Below are positions 33,849 to 42,765 of a stretch of DNA of 64,000 bases, piece by piece. Source of the stretch: an uncultured Flavobacteriales bacterium. GTDB taxonomy: Bacteria > Bacteroidota > Bacteroidia > Flavobacteriales_G > Salibacteraceae. Location: assembly GCA_913020435.1 (NCBI GenBank), contig CAJVZZ010000009.1:50856-114855 (forward strand), read 5' to 3'. The notes under the pieces are model-generated. The model did no database searches. It saw nothing but the letters and a program-made list of their open reading frames with translations, and had not been told where the DNA came from. The position numbers were made by a program, and so were the translations under genes. The stretch's first letter is position 1; each line of letters opens with the position of its first letter.

Positions 33849-34786
33849 TATTGAAATGCGTTTTTTATTTTTCCCACTAATTGTGCATTTGACACATCTA
33901 GCGAATGAACAATCATATTTTTTATAGCGCGAGCGCTAGAAATTCCATGGCCAATAATAACATTTCCATTAACACCAAGCACAGGAGTTCCTCCATAAAT
34001 TTCATAATTCAAGCGATTAAAGAATTCGTCATTGATTCCACGTTTCTTAATCATTGAATAAAAGGCTTCAGCTTCTTTTAGCATTACATTGCCAGTGAAG
34101 CCGTCGGTTACAATAACATCCACATCTCCGCTAAAGAGATCTCGTCCTTCTACATTCCCAAAAAAATTAAAATCTCTAGAATCTTTCATGAGCTGATGAG
34201 CTGCCTGGATTTGCATTGTTCCTTTTTCTTCCTCTTCTCCCATACTCAAAAGGCCAACCTTAGGGTTTTCAATCGAAAAAACCTCCTTTGCGTAAATTGA
34301 CCCTAGAATTCCGAATTGATAAAGAACATCTGGCTTACAGTCAGCATTAATACCAACATCAAGCAATATATTCATACTTCCTTCAGGACAAGGGATTGCG
34401 GAGGTTACGGACGGTCTAATGACACCAGGTATCGCTTGGATAGTGAACATTGAGCCCACCATCATTGCTCCCGAATTTCCTGCACTTGCAAAAGAATCAA
34501 GTTCACCCGTCTTCAAATAACGAAACCCAAGACCTATTGAAGACTCGGGTTTGCTTTTAAATGCTTTTGCAGGGTGCTCACCCATCTCAATTCGCTCAGT
34601 AGTATGAATGAACTCAAAATCATTAGGATTTTCTCCTTGAGATCGAATTTTTTCTCTACTTACATTTTCATCACCTATCAGGACAATGGAAATATCTTTA
34701 AGCAATTCTTTTCGAGCGTCTATTGCTCCAAGAATAGTTGAGTCGGGTGCAAAATCACCACCAAAAGTGTCGAGGCCTAATCGCAT
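33848..34786 (-). CDS. plsX: Phosphate acyltransferase PlsX
   Basis: 312 residues. The opening 'LGLDTFGGDFAPDSTILGAI' and 'ALLDVGINADCKPDVLYQFG'-type segments, here LDVGINADCKP, are characteristic of PlsX, which converts acyl-ACP to acyl-phosphate for PlsY. It forms the rpmF-plsX-fabH cluster found across bacteria. 'GNSGAMMVGSM' near residue 105 fits the family active-site region. Confidence 0.95.
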   Translation of the reverse strand: MRLGLDTFGGDFAPDSTILGAIDARKELLKDISIVLIGDENVSREKIRSQGENPNDFEFIHTTERIEMGEHPAKAFKSKPESSIGLGFRYLKTGELDSFASAGNSGAMMVGSMFTIQAIPGVIRPSVTSAIPCPEGSMNILLDVGINADCKPDVLYQFGILGSIYAKEVFSIENPKVGLLSMGEEEEKGTMQIQAAHQLMKDSRDFNFFGNVEGRDLFSGDVDVIVTDGFTGNVMLKEAEAFYSMIKKRGINDEFFNRLNYEIYGGTPVLGVNGNVIIGHGISSARAIKNMIVHSLDVSNAQLVGKIKNAFQ

Positions 34787-34823
34787 TCAGGAATTTAGCT
34801 AGTTGCCAAATTAGAACTAATTA

Positions 34824-35015
34824 CTAAACCTCTGTCTCTTTCTCTAAGACAACTTTTCCTTTGTAGTATAATTTTCCTTCGAACCAGTGGGCTCTGTGGA
34901 ATAAATGTGGTTGTCCAGTTGTTGGACATGTTGCAACTGTCGGAGCAGTAGTTTTGTAGTGAGTACGTCTTTTGTCTCTTCTAGTTGTACTCTGCTTACG
35001 TTTAGGATGTGCCAT
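34824..35015 (-). CDS. rpmF: 50S ribosomal protein L32
   Basis: 63 residues, very basic at the N-terminus: '[20 protein letters not shown]' is the L32 signature. Only one Cys (TCPTTG) is visible, so this is not the four-Cys zinc form. It lies 5 bp downstream of the DUF177 gene stop and 37 bp before plsX, the conserved order yceD-rpmF-plsX-fabH. Confidence 0.95.
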   Translation of the reverse strand: MAHPKRKQSTTRRDKRRTHYKTTAPTVATCPTTGQPHLFHRAHWFEGKLYYKGKVVLEKETEV

Positions 35016-35020
35016 TATTT

Positions 35021-35551
35021 CTAATTTTTATCTTTAAACAAGTCTTTTAATGTATTCCATCTCGGATCTGATGCTTCGTTAGAAGAATCTTCTCCACCAT
35101 TGTATTCTTTTAGTTTTTCAATCATTATTGGATCACACTTACCTTCTTCGTGAACTGCCTTAGAGGGCAATGCAAGGTGAATAAGCTGATAAAAAAGCTC
35201 AGATAAGTCAACCTTGTGATCTCTGGGCGGAATGTATATCACATCCTCTTCACCCCAAACATCTTCGTCGCTAAATTTCCCAATGATTCTAGAATCACCA
35301 GAAATCTCAATATCTAGAATATCCAAGCAAATATCACAATCGACATTTACTGAACCATTATAAAAAATATCGAATACCAATAAGTTTTCTTTTTTATCCA
35401 ATTCGACATCGAAAGCGACTTTTCCATTATGAATAAGCTCACCTTCAATACCTCTATCTTGAAAAGTCTCAAAGAACGTTTTTGTTACCTCATAGTTAAA
35501 CTGGTGTTTACCTACTGTTAATCCTGAAAATTTTAGTTCAAAATCTTTCAT
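35021..35551 (-). CDS. DUF177/YceD-like protein
   Basis: 176 residues. YceD/DUF177 features: acidic, with a 'VDCDICLD' Cys motif near residue 75 and a late '[13 protein letters not shown]' Cys segment. The gene is conserved immediately upstream of rpmF in most bacteria, and the plant homologue is implicated in 23S rRNA accumulation. A TAnnTTTG element lies 26 bp before its ATG, a second promoter within the aminopeptidase-pdxA operon. Confidence 0.85.
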   Translation of the reverse strand: MKDFELKFSGLTVGKHQFNYEVTKTFFETFQDRGIEGELIHNGKVAFDVELDKKENLLVFDIFYNGSVNVDCDICLDILDIEISGDSRIIGKFSDEDVWGEEDVIYIPPRDHKVDLSELFYQLIHLALPSKAVHEEGKCDPIMIEKLKEYNGGEDSSNEASDPRWNTLKDLFKDKN

Positions 35552-35576
35552 AGAATCCTAGCCAAAAATGAGGCGG

Positions 35577-35584
35577 CAAATGTA
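35577..35584 (-). promoter_or_regulatory. TAnnTTTG-like element upstream of the DUF177 gene
   Basis: TACATTTG on the minus strand in the 83-bp gap after pdxA, 26 bp before the ATG. Confidence 0.4.
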
Positions 35585-35634
35585 ATAAAATATGTGTTAG
35601 TAAAATTTAATCGAAATAATTAAAAACCAAGCCC

Positions 35635-36693
35635 TTATCTCTTTGTTAAAGCATTTTCGACTAGGGTTTTGTTTAGTTTTCGATTTTTAAAGATATCAAT
35701 TGCAGAAAAAACAGCATTTCTGAATGAACTTGCAGAAGCAATTCCAGCCCCAGCAATGTCGTACGCAGTTCCATGGTCAGGCGAGGTTCTTACAATTGGG
35801 AGCCCTGCTGTAAAATTCACGCCCTCATCAAAAGAAATCGTTTTGAATGGAGTCAATCCTTGGTCATGATACATGGCAAGAATTCCATCGAATTTTTTAT
35901 ATCCTGGCGATCCAAAAAAACCATCAGCAGGAAAAGGCCCAAAAATTAAAGTGCCTTGTTTTTCTGCTTTTTTTAGAGCTGGAATAATTATCTCTTTTTC
36001 TTCAGAACCTATAGTTCCATTATCTCCGGAATGAGGATTAAGGCCTAAAACTGCAATTGTAGGGTGAGCAATACTAAAGTCTTGCTGTAAAGTTTTTTGT
36101 AAAACCTCAATCTTTTTTAAAATTACTTCCTCTGTGATTTGACTAGCAACATCCTTAATGGCGATATGACCGGTTATTGTTCCTACTCTTAAATCGCCAT
36201 GGGTAAGAACCATTAACGGATAATCTTCATTAGCATAATTAGCCAAATATTCAGTATGTCCTGGAAATGAAAAATCTTCAGACTGAATGTTGTTTTTATT
36301 AATTGGAGCGGTTACTAACACATCAATTTTATTTGATGCTAAGTCCTTAGTGGCGGCCTCAAGCGATAAGAAAGATTTTCTGCCTGCATCAGAGGTTGAT
36401 TCACCAAAAGTAATGGTGCTTTCATCATCCCATACTTGAACTAAGTTTGCCCTCTTGGGGTTTGCCTGAGCAGCATCCGCGATCTCTAAAAAGCTAAAGT
36501 CACTAACATCAAGCGATTCGTTGTAAGCTTTAATTAAACTCAGATTTCCGTAGATAACGGGAGTACAAACGTCCATCATTCTAGCATCAGAAAAGGTTTT
36601 TATAATTACCTCTAGCCCTATACCATTGTAGTCTCCTATTGAAACTCCAACACGAATTTTTCGATTCGGTTTTATGTTCTTTTTGGGATGCAT
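35635..36693 (-). CDS. pdxA: 4-hydroxythreonine-4-phosphate dehydrogenase
   Basis: 352 residues, normal for PdxA. Metal-binding His residues are visible in 'FPGHTEYLA', 'MYHDQGLTPFK' and 'DHGTAYDIAG'. It oxidises 4-phosphohydroxy-L-threonine to 3-amino-1-hydroxyacetone phosphate, which PdxJ turns into pyridoxine phosphate. It follows the aminopeptidase gene by 8 bp. The paralogue PdxA2 is an alternative, but the operon context fits core PdxA. Confidence 0.93.
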   Translation of the reverse strand: MHPKKNIKPNRKIRVGVSIGDYNGIGLEVIIKTFSDARMMDVCTPVIYGNLSLIKAYNESLDVSDFSFLEIADAAQANPKRANLVQVWDDESTITFGESTSDAGRKSFLSLEAATKDLASNKIDVLVTAPINKNNIQSEDFSFPGHTEYLANYANEDYPLMVLTHGDLRVGTITGHIAIKDVASQITEEVILKKIEVLQKTLQQDFSIAHPTIAVLGLNPHSGDNGTIGSEEKEIIIPALKKAEKQGTLIFGPFPADGFFGSPGYKKFDGILAMYHDQGLTPFKTISFDEGVNFTAGLPIVRTSPDHGTAYDIAGAGIASASSFRNAVFSAIDIFKNRKLNKTLVENALTKR

Positions 36694-36701
36694 TTAAGAA
36701 T

Positions 36702-38147
36702 CTATACTGAAATTGTTTTGAAAAACTCGAATAATGAACGAACTCCAACTCCAGTGCCTTCAATACCTCGATAGTTTTTTTCCGAATGATTGAATGCTGG
36801 ACCGGCTAAATCAATGTGGATATATGGGTAGCCTTCTTTTGTTACTGTATCTTGTGTGAAATACTCTAAAAATTTACCAGCTGTGATCATTCCAGCTTCA
36901 GCTCCACCTAGATTTTTGAGATCTGCAACTCTAGATTTCAACTGATCCTTGTACTCATCCCAAAATGGAAATGGTGCAAATCGTTCGTAGGTTTTTGCAC
37001 CAGACGCGATAAGTACATCGTGTATTTCTTGCGGTGCATTTCCCATTGAAACCATGGCTTGATCGCCAATCGCTCTTGCCGCTGATCCCGTTAATGTCGC
37101 CATATCTATTACTAGTTCAGGATCGTAATTTCTTGCGTAAGAAAGGGCATCTGCTAAAATCATTCTTCCTTCAGCATCTGTATTTAAGACTTCAACGGTC
37201 ATTCCATTGTGCATGTTAATTACATCACCAGGAACATAAGCGTTGCCACCTGGACGATTTTCTGTTGCAGGAATTAGTCCGATTACTCTAATTGGCAATT
37301 TAGCTTGTGCTATTGCGGCCATCGTTCCAACTACTGATGCAGAACCTCCCATGTCACATTTCATATAGTCCATTGACATCGCAGTTGGCTTTAAGCTTAA
37401 GCCACCTGTATCGTAAACCACACCTTTTCCAACAAGGACATAAGGCTTTTCGTTTTTAGCATTTTCTGGATTCCATTCTAAAATAGAAAAAGTTGGTGGA
37501 TTTGGAGACCCAAGATTTACTGCGAGCAGGCCACCCATTTTTAACGACTGGATTTTAGATTTATTGAATACCTCAACTTTAAATCCTAGTTCTTCTCCTA
37601 AATCCATCATATCGTGAGCATACTGCTCAGCAGTTAAATATGAAAGAGGCTCATTTACAAAATCACGTGCAATGCAAGTAGAACTTACTGCTGCATTTAG
37701 GTTGACTAGCTCAGTATTTGAAAGCCCATCAATATTTATGGTCGAAATGGTATTTCTTCTCTTATCAGCATCAGAGAAATATTTAAGGAACTGATAATTA
37801 CTCAAACCAAAGCCCTCAGAAAATGCATAAAGCAGTTCTGAATTTCCGCTGCCTTTTATGGTAACTGAAGTTTGCTTAAGTTCATTTAATTTTTTACAAA
37901 CACCATGAGATGCAAGTCGAGACTTTTCAAGGGTTTTATTATTGTCTTTATCCTCTTCAATTTGATATATGAATACATGACTACTTAACCGATTAAGATA
38001 AATTGAGTTGTTTTTATTCTCAATTTGCTCTTTTACGAAGGCAAGTTCACCTGCGCTTAAGTCTGCGATTTCGCTAACATTTTTGCAGATAAGGATTTGA
38101 TTCTCTATTGAATTAGAAGCTTGGGCTCCTGAAAATATTTCTCTCAT
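36702..38147 (-). CDS. Leucyl aminopeptidase (M17)
   Basis: 481 residues. The M17 signature 'NTDAEGRMILADAL' and the metal-binding 'VGKGVVYDTGGLSLKP' region are both present in the C-terminal half; the first ~170 residues are the variable N-terminal domain. It removes N-terminal amino acids from peptides with two divalent metals in the cytoplasm. It heads the operon to accC. A TAnnTTTG element is about 20 bp upstream. Confidence 0.93.
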   Translation of the reverse strand: MREIFSGAQASNSIENQILICKNVSEIADLSAGELAFVKEQIENKNNSIYLNRLSSHVFIYQIEEDKDNNKTLEKSRLASHGVCKKLNELKQTSVTIKGSGNSELLYAFSEGFGLSNYQFLKYFSDADKRRNTISTINIDGLSNTELVNLNAAVSSTCIARDFVNEPLSYLTAEQYAHDMMDLGEELGFKVEVFNKSKIQSLKMGGLLAVNLGSPNPPTFSILEWNPENAKNEKPYVLVGKGVVYDTGGLSLKPTAMSMDYMKCDMGGSASVVGTMAAIAQAKLPIRVIGLIPATENRPGGNAYVPGDVINMHNGMTVEVLNTDAEGRMILADALSYARNYDPELVIDMATLTGSAARAIGDQAMVSMGNAPQEIHDVLIASGAKTYERFAPFPFWDEYKDQLKSRVADLKNLGGAEAGMITAGKFLEYFTQDTVTKEGYPYIHIDLAGPAFNHSEKNYRGIEGTGVGVRSLFEFFKTISV

Positions 38148-38167
38148 ACTTGAAATTTTTGGAAAGG

Positions 38168-38175
38168 CAAATGTA
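38168..38175 (-). promoter_or_regulatory. TAnnTTTG -7 element upstream of the aminopeptidase operon
   Basis: TACATTTG on the minus strand, 21 bp before the ATG; the likely main promoter for the eight-gene operon. Confidence 0.45.
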
Positions 38176-38229
38176 ATGATTGGTCAAAACTGTGTGACCT
38201 TTTACTGTTTAGTACAATTAATTAATTCA

Positions 38230-38263
38230 AAAAAAGCCCTCCCAAATTTTTGGGAGGGCTTTT
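38230..38263. terminator. Strong hairpin terminator downstream of the HPPD gene
   Basis: Perfect inverted repeat AAAAGCCCTCCCA / TGGGAGGGCTTTT with a short loop and U-run, 3 bp past the minus-strand HPPD stop. Confidence 0.85.
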
Positions 38264-38266
38264 AAA

Positions 38267-39430
38267 TTAAAGAGTTCCTCTGTTTTCTTGTTCTCGTTCT
38301 ATAGATTCGAATAAAGCTTTAAAGTTCCCAGCACCAAATCCTCTTGCTCCCATTCTTTGAATAATCTCGAAGAATAAGGTAGGCCTGTCTTCTATTGGTT
38401 TAGTGAAAATTTGTAATAAATACCCCTCTTCATCAGCATCCACTAAAATTGAAAGTTTTTGAAGTTCTTTTATATCTTCTTTCATCATATCGCGATGTTT
38501 ACCTAGTCTTTCAGGGATTCCATCATAATATTCTTGCGGTGGAGGAGGTAAAAACTCAACACCACGAGCTTTTAGTTGTGCAACTGTTTTTATAACATCA
38601 TCAGTTGCAACTGCAATATGCTGCACACCAGAACCTTCGTAAAAGTCCAAGTATTCTTCTATTTGAGACTTTTTAGCGGCCTTTGCGGGTTCATTTATCG
38701 GGAATTTAATGCGACCGTTTCCGTTAGACATTACCTTACTCATCAATGCAGAATACTCTGTATGAATTTGATTATCGTCAAATGAAAGGAAATTCTCAAA
38801 ACCCATTACATCTTCATACCATTTAACCCAAGTATTCATTTGGTTCCAATCAACATTACCAACCATATGGTCTATGTACTTTAAGCCTACTGGTTCAGGA
38901 TTATAATCTGATTTCCATTCTTTAAATCCAGGTAAAAATGCACCCGTGTAGTTTTTTCTTTCAATAAACATGTGAACGGTTTCGCCATAGGTATAGATTC
39001 CGGCTCTAACAACTTCGCCATGTCCGTCTTTCTCTACTACTGGCTCTAAATAAGATTTAGCACCCCTAGATGTTGTTTCTTCATATGCCTTTCGTGCATC
39101 TTCCACCCAGAGAGCAATTACTTTAACACCATCGCCATGTTTAACAATATGTTCATTTATTGGCGATTTGCTATTTAACGGAGTGGTAAGGATTAATCGA
39201 ATTTTATCTTGAACTAAAACATAACTTACAGAGTCTCTAGACCCGGTTTCTAGACCTTTATAGGCTAAAGATTGAAATCCAAAAGCGGTTTTATAAAAAT
39301 GCGCGGACTGTTTTGCATTACCGACATAGAACTCAATATAATCCGTCCCTAATAGCGGAAGGAAATCTTGTGCACCTGCAAATATTTTTTCTAAACCGTA
39401 GTCTACTGATTGTATTTCTTTTTTACTCAT
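38267..39430 (-). CDS. hppD: 4-hydroxyphenylpyruvate dioxygenase
   Basis: 387 residues from ATG 39430; the track's longer start adds eight residues and overlaps nothing useful. Two vicinal-oxygen-chelate halves are visible. The iron ligands fit: His in 'IDHMVGNV', His in 'VQHIAVATDD', and Glu in 'LFFEIIQR' near the C-terminus. It converts 4-hydroxyphenylpyruvate to homogentisate in tyrosine catabolism. It follows hmgA by 24 bp, forming a two-gene unit. Confidence 0.95.
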   Translation of the reverse strand: MSKKEIQSVDYGLEKIFAGAQDFLPLLGTDYIEFYVGNAKQSAHFYKTAFGFQSLAYKGLETGSRDSVSYVLVQDKIRLILTTPLNSKSPINEHIVKHGDGVKVIALWVEDARKAYEETTSRGAKSYLEPVVEKDGHGEVVRAGIYTYGETVHMFIERKNYTGAFLPGFKEWKSDYNPEPVGLKYIDHMVGNVDWNQMNTWVKWYEDVMGFENFLSFDDNQIHTEYSALMSKVMSNGNGRIKFPINEPAKAAKKSQIEEYLDFYEGSGVQHIAVATDDVIKTVAQLKARGVEFLPPPPQEYYDGIPERLGKHRDMMKEDIKELQKLSILVDADEEGYLLQIFTKPIEDRPTLFFEIIQRMGARGFGAGNFKALFESIEREQENRGTL

Positions 39431-39454
39431 CGTTTTGTCTTTCAATATTATCAA

Positions 39455-40612
39455 CTAACCTATCCAAGATTTAAAATAGTCTTTATCAGCTATTGCCATA
39501 GCTTGTTCGGTAACCTTTAGCGGCTTAAAAGTATCTACCATAACAGCCAGCTCTTCTGTTTCTGTTTTTCCTATACTTCTTTCCGCCGCACCTGGATGCG
39601 GACCGTGTGCAGTTCCTGATGGGTGCAAGGTAATGTGTCCAGGTGCAATGTCGTTTCTGCTCATAAAGTCGCCATCAACATAGTACAGTACTTCATCCGA
39701 GTCTATATTACTGTGGTTATATGGAGCAGGAATTGACTTGGGGTGATAGTCATACTTGCGAGGTACAAATGAACAAATCACGAAAGTATCGGTTTCAAAT
39801 GTTTGGTGAATAGGAGGTGGTAAGTGCACCCTTCCGGTAATTGGTTCAAATTCATGAATTGAAAAGGCATAAGGGAAATTATAACCGTCCCAGCCAACTA
39901 CATCAAAAGGATGTGCTCCATAGGTAAAGTCATAAACGACCCCCTCTCTTTTTACTTTAACCAAAAAGTCTCCTAACTCGTCGTGCGTTTCTATTTCATA
40001 GGGAGCTCGAAGATCTCGCTCACAAAAAGGAGAGTGTTCGAGGTGCTGTCCAAACCTGTTTCGGTATTTTTTCGGAGTATGCACCGGACTGTTTGATTCT
40101 GTTATAAATAAACGATTGTCCGTAGAATCAAAATCCATTTTATAAATCATTCCACGTGGAATAACTAAATAGTCTCCATATTTAAAAACTATGTTGCCCA
40201 TTTGGGTTCTTAGCTTTCCTGAACCTCTGTGAATAAATATTACTTCGTCGGCATCACCGTTTTTATAAAAATAGTCTTCGGTTTTATTTGAAGGTGCTGC
40301 AAGCTGAATAGACACGTCGCTATTAAACAATATGGGTACCCTTGCGTCTAATTGGTCTGCAATAGGGTTAATTTCAAAACCTCTTAATCGCTGAGCTCTT
40401 ATGTTTTTATCAAATGCAGCTTTTGGAGAAACATCTTTTTCAGCTCCAATATCCTTGACTATTGTAGGTCGATGAACATGATACATGATTGATGACATGC
40501 CATCAAACCCAATGGTGCCAAATAATTCTTCAGAATATAACTCTCCATTTTCCTTGCGAAAAATCGTGTGTCTTTTACTAGGGAAGACTCCAAGTTTGTG
40601 ATAAAAGGGCAT
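39455..40612 (-). CDS. hmgA: Homogentisate 1,2-dioxygenase
   Basis: 385 residues. The C-terminal cupin motif 'HPSGTAHGPHPGA' and 'EELAVMVDT' match homogentisate dioxygenase iron ligands; these Bacteroidota members are shorter than the proteobacterial enzyme (~430). It opens homogentisate to maleylacetoacetate. First gene of the tyrosine-degradation pair; maleylacetoacetate isomerase and fumarylacetoacetase are not in view. Divergent from the decayed peroxidase gene. Confidence 0.92.
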   Translation of the reverse strand: MPFYHKLGVFPSKRHTIFRKENGELYSEELFGTIGFDGMSSIMYHVHRPTIVKDIGAEKDVSPKAAFDKNIRAQRLRGFEINPIADQLDARVPILFNSDVSIQLAAPSNKTEDYFYKNGDADEVIFIHRGSGKLRTQMGNIVFKYGDYLVIPRGMIYKMDFDSTDNRLFITESNSPVHTPKKYRNRFGQHLEHSPFCERDLRAPYEIETHDELGDFLVKVKREGVVYDFTYGAHPFDVVGWDGYNFPYAFSIHEFEPITGRVHLPPPIHQTFETDTFVICSFVPRKYDYHPKSIPAPYNHSNIDSDEVLYYVDGDFMSRNDIAPGHITLHPSGTAHGPHPGAAERSIGKTETEELAVMVDTFKPLKVTEQAMAIADKDYFKSWIG

Positions 40613-40626
40613 ACTTAATTTTTTAT

Positions 40627-40634
40627 CAAATTTA
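40627..40634 (-). promoter_or_regulatory. TAnnTTTG -7 element upstream of hmgA
   Basis: TAAATTTG on the minus strand, 15 bp before the hmgA ATG. Confidence 0.4.
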
Positions 40635-40726
40635 TATACTATGCAGGAATAGTAAAATGACTAATGTCAGAAATAATTTAATTTGAGCTAAACGGAGAAA
40701 GCGTTGTTTTACTCAAAATTAAAACT

Positions 40727-41760
40727 ATACAAAAAGTATTTTACCTCCTTTTTTCCTTCTTCATTGTTGCGTGTTCGCGATTAGCTAAATTATATCAAGA
40801 AGAGCAACGGATAATAAACATTGTTGAATCAGTAAACATTAACTTATCTGCTTATGTTTTAAAAATGGCAACGCAGTATTTTGAATTGATTAACCCAATA
40901 AAGCAAGCGGTTTTGAATAAAGAGCTTGTTAAGCCAGGTCAAGTTTTGTATCATGATAAAATACTTTCGAAAAGTGGGAATATTTCATGCAATTCTTGTC
41001 ACAACGCAGAGGCTTTCGGAGCATATAATTTACCAACATCAACAGGAGATTAGCAAAAGAATTGCGACAGAAACTCGCCAACTGTTTTGAATGCTAGTGA
41101 CCATATAGCTCAATTTTGGTGTGTAAGGTCTCCTGAAATTGAAGACCAAGCAGGAATGCGAATTTTGAATCCTATGGAAATGAATATTCCGAACGAACAA
41201 CTTTTAATGGACCATATAGAGTAAGTAAAATTTATTTTTAAAGGCCTTACCAAAGAAGTTAAACCCAATTTCGTATTTTGAGATTACTAATACTATTGGT
41301 GCGTTTGAAAGAACGTTAGTTAATTCTTCACGATTTGATGAGTTTTTAAAAGGAAATGAGGAGGTGCTCACAAAAAAAGAGAAGCAAGGAGTGTCCTTTT
41401 TTGTAAAAGCAGGTTGCAAAAGGCGGCATAATGGCAAATTATTAGGGGGTAAACTCTTACCAAAAACTAGGAGTAACGGTCGACCGGATATACACAAAAA
41501 GTAAACCGTGCGATGAAAGACGTTTTAAAGAAACTCCTGAACCTTCAGAGAGGTATGTATTTAAGGTGCCAAGCCAAAAAATATAAGCGAAACCGTTCCT
41601 TATTATTACGATGGATCGGTGGGAAAGCTTGATGATACGGATAGATATAGACCCGTCTAAGGAACAGGCTCACTCCACCGATAAATGTCTTGAATCTATC
41701 AAAGGGACATTGACTTCAGACGTAAAAAATAAACCGGAAGAATTAGCGCAGAATAAATAG
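40727..41760 (+). pseudogene. Decayed di-haem cytochrome c peroxidase (MauG/CCP-like)
   Basis: Translating all frames and joining them gives a recognisable di-haem peroxidase. A lipoprotein-like signal (FFIVACS) is in frame with the track ORF at 40865, but its expected start codon is ATA at 40727. An intact first haem site CNSCH follows, then in-frame TAG at 41051, the conserved 'RNSPTVLNAS' and 'QAGMRILNP' segments, TAA at 41221, a frameshift before 'GAFERTLV', a second haem site reduced to CKRRH, and a further frameshift before 'PYYYDGSVGKL'. These several lesions and the broken haem site mark it as inactive. It fills a stretch where the track shows almost no gene. Confidence 0.85.
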
Positions 41761-41797
41761 TCTGATATTCTATTCTTAGAGGCTTCATTTTAAATAA

Positions 41798-41805
41798 TAT
41801 TTTTG
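41798..41805 (+). promoter_or_regulatory. TAnnTTTG -7 element upstream of the threonine dehydrogenase gene
   Basis: TATTTTTG, 20 bp before the ATG. Confidence 0.35.
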
Positions 41806-41825
41806 CCGTTCATCATTGAACGTAT

Positions 41826-42764
41826 ATGGTAGAAAAAATATTAATAATAGGTTCTCTTGGTCAGGTTGGCCAGGAGTTATTCGAAAGTCTAAAATCAAGT
41901 TATGGAGCTTCTAATGTTATTGCTTCTGACGTAAAGGATGGAGTAAATATAGAAGGAAGGTATGAGAAGCTTGATATTTTGGATAAAAGCGCCCTATTTG
42001 ATTTAGTAAAGAAAAACGGAATTACTCAAGTCTATAACCTTGCAGCACTATTGTCGGCAACTGCTGAAAAGCACCCGCGTTTTGGTTGGGACCTTACTAT
42101 TGAAGGACAGTTTAATGTGCTAAACCTTGCTAAGGAGGGACACATTAAAAAGATATTTTGGCCAAGTTCTATAGCGGTTTTTGGCCCTACTACACCGAAA
42201 GACCAAACTCCTCAACAAACTATTATTGAGCCTAATACAGTTTACGGTATCGGGAAATTAGCCGGAGAAATGTGGAATAAATACTACTTTGAAAAGTACG
42301 GAGTAGATGTTCGCGGAGTTCGATTTCCTGGGTTAATAGGCTGGAAGAGTCTGCCCGGAGGAGGAACTACGGATTATGCAGTAGATATTTTTTATAGTGC
42401 GCTTCGTGGTGAAAAGTTTGATTGTTTTTTGAGAGAAGATACTGAGCTACCGATGATGCATATGGAAGATGCTATTCGGGCAACTCGTGAAATAATGGAG
42501 GCATCAGCAGATGAGGTTAAGTTAAGAACCTGCTACAATATTGCAGCAATGAATTTTGACCCAAAAGGATTAGCAGCTGAGATAAAAGCAAGAATTCCTG
42601 ATTTTGAGATCAGTTACAACCCTGATTTCAGGCAAGATATTGCAGCTACATGGCCAAGGTCAATAGAAGATTCACCGGCTAGGAATGATTGGAGCTGGAA
42701 AGAGAAGTACGATTTAAAGGGATTGGTGGACAATATGATTGAAAACCTAAAGGGTAAAGTTTAA
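41826..42764 (+). CDS. NAD-dependent L-threonine 3-dehydrogenase, SDR (epimerase-like) type
   Basis: 312 residues. The Rossmann motif GSLGQVG is near the N-terminus and the SDR YxxxK is YGIGK at about residues 140-144. The segments 'NLAALLSATAEKHP', 'WPSSIAVFGP' and 'LPGGGTTDYAVDIFY' are those of the extended-SDR threonine dehydrogenase of animals and Bacteroidota, not the zinc MDR Tdh of E. coli. It oxidises threonine to 2-amino-3-oxobutyrate, which 2-amino-3-ketobutyrate CoA ligase cleaves. A UDP-sugar epimerase is unlikely given these motifs. The next gene starts 1 bp after the stop. Confidence 0.87.
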   Translation: MVEKILIIGSLGQVGQELFESLKSSYGASNVIASDVKDGVNIEGRYEKLDILDKSALFDLVKKNGITQVYNLAALLSATAEKHPRFGWDLTIEGQFNVLNLAKEGHIKKIFWPSSIAVFGPTTPKDQTPQQTIIEPNTVYGIGKLAGEMWNKYYFEKYGVDVRGVRFPGLIGWKSLPGGGTTDYAVDIFYSALRGEKFDCFLREDTELPMMHMEDAIRATREIMEASADEVKLRTCYNIAAMNFDPKGLAAEIKARIPDFEISYNPDFRQDIAATWPRSIEDSPARNDWSWKEKYDLKGLVDNMIENLKGKV

Positions 42765-42765
42765 T

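Noticed and set aside
41204-41497. 97-residue minus-strand ORF in the peroxidase pseudogene
   Set aside because: The plus strand carries recognisable peroxidase segments through the same bases, so the minus ORF is a by-product.
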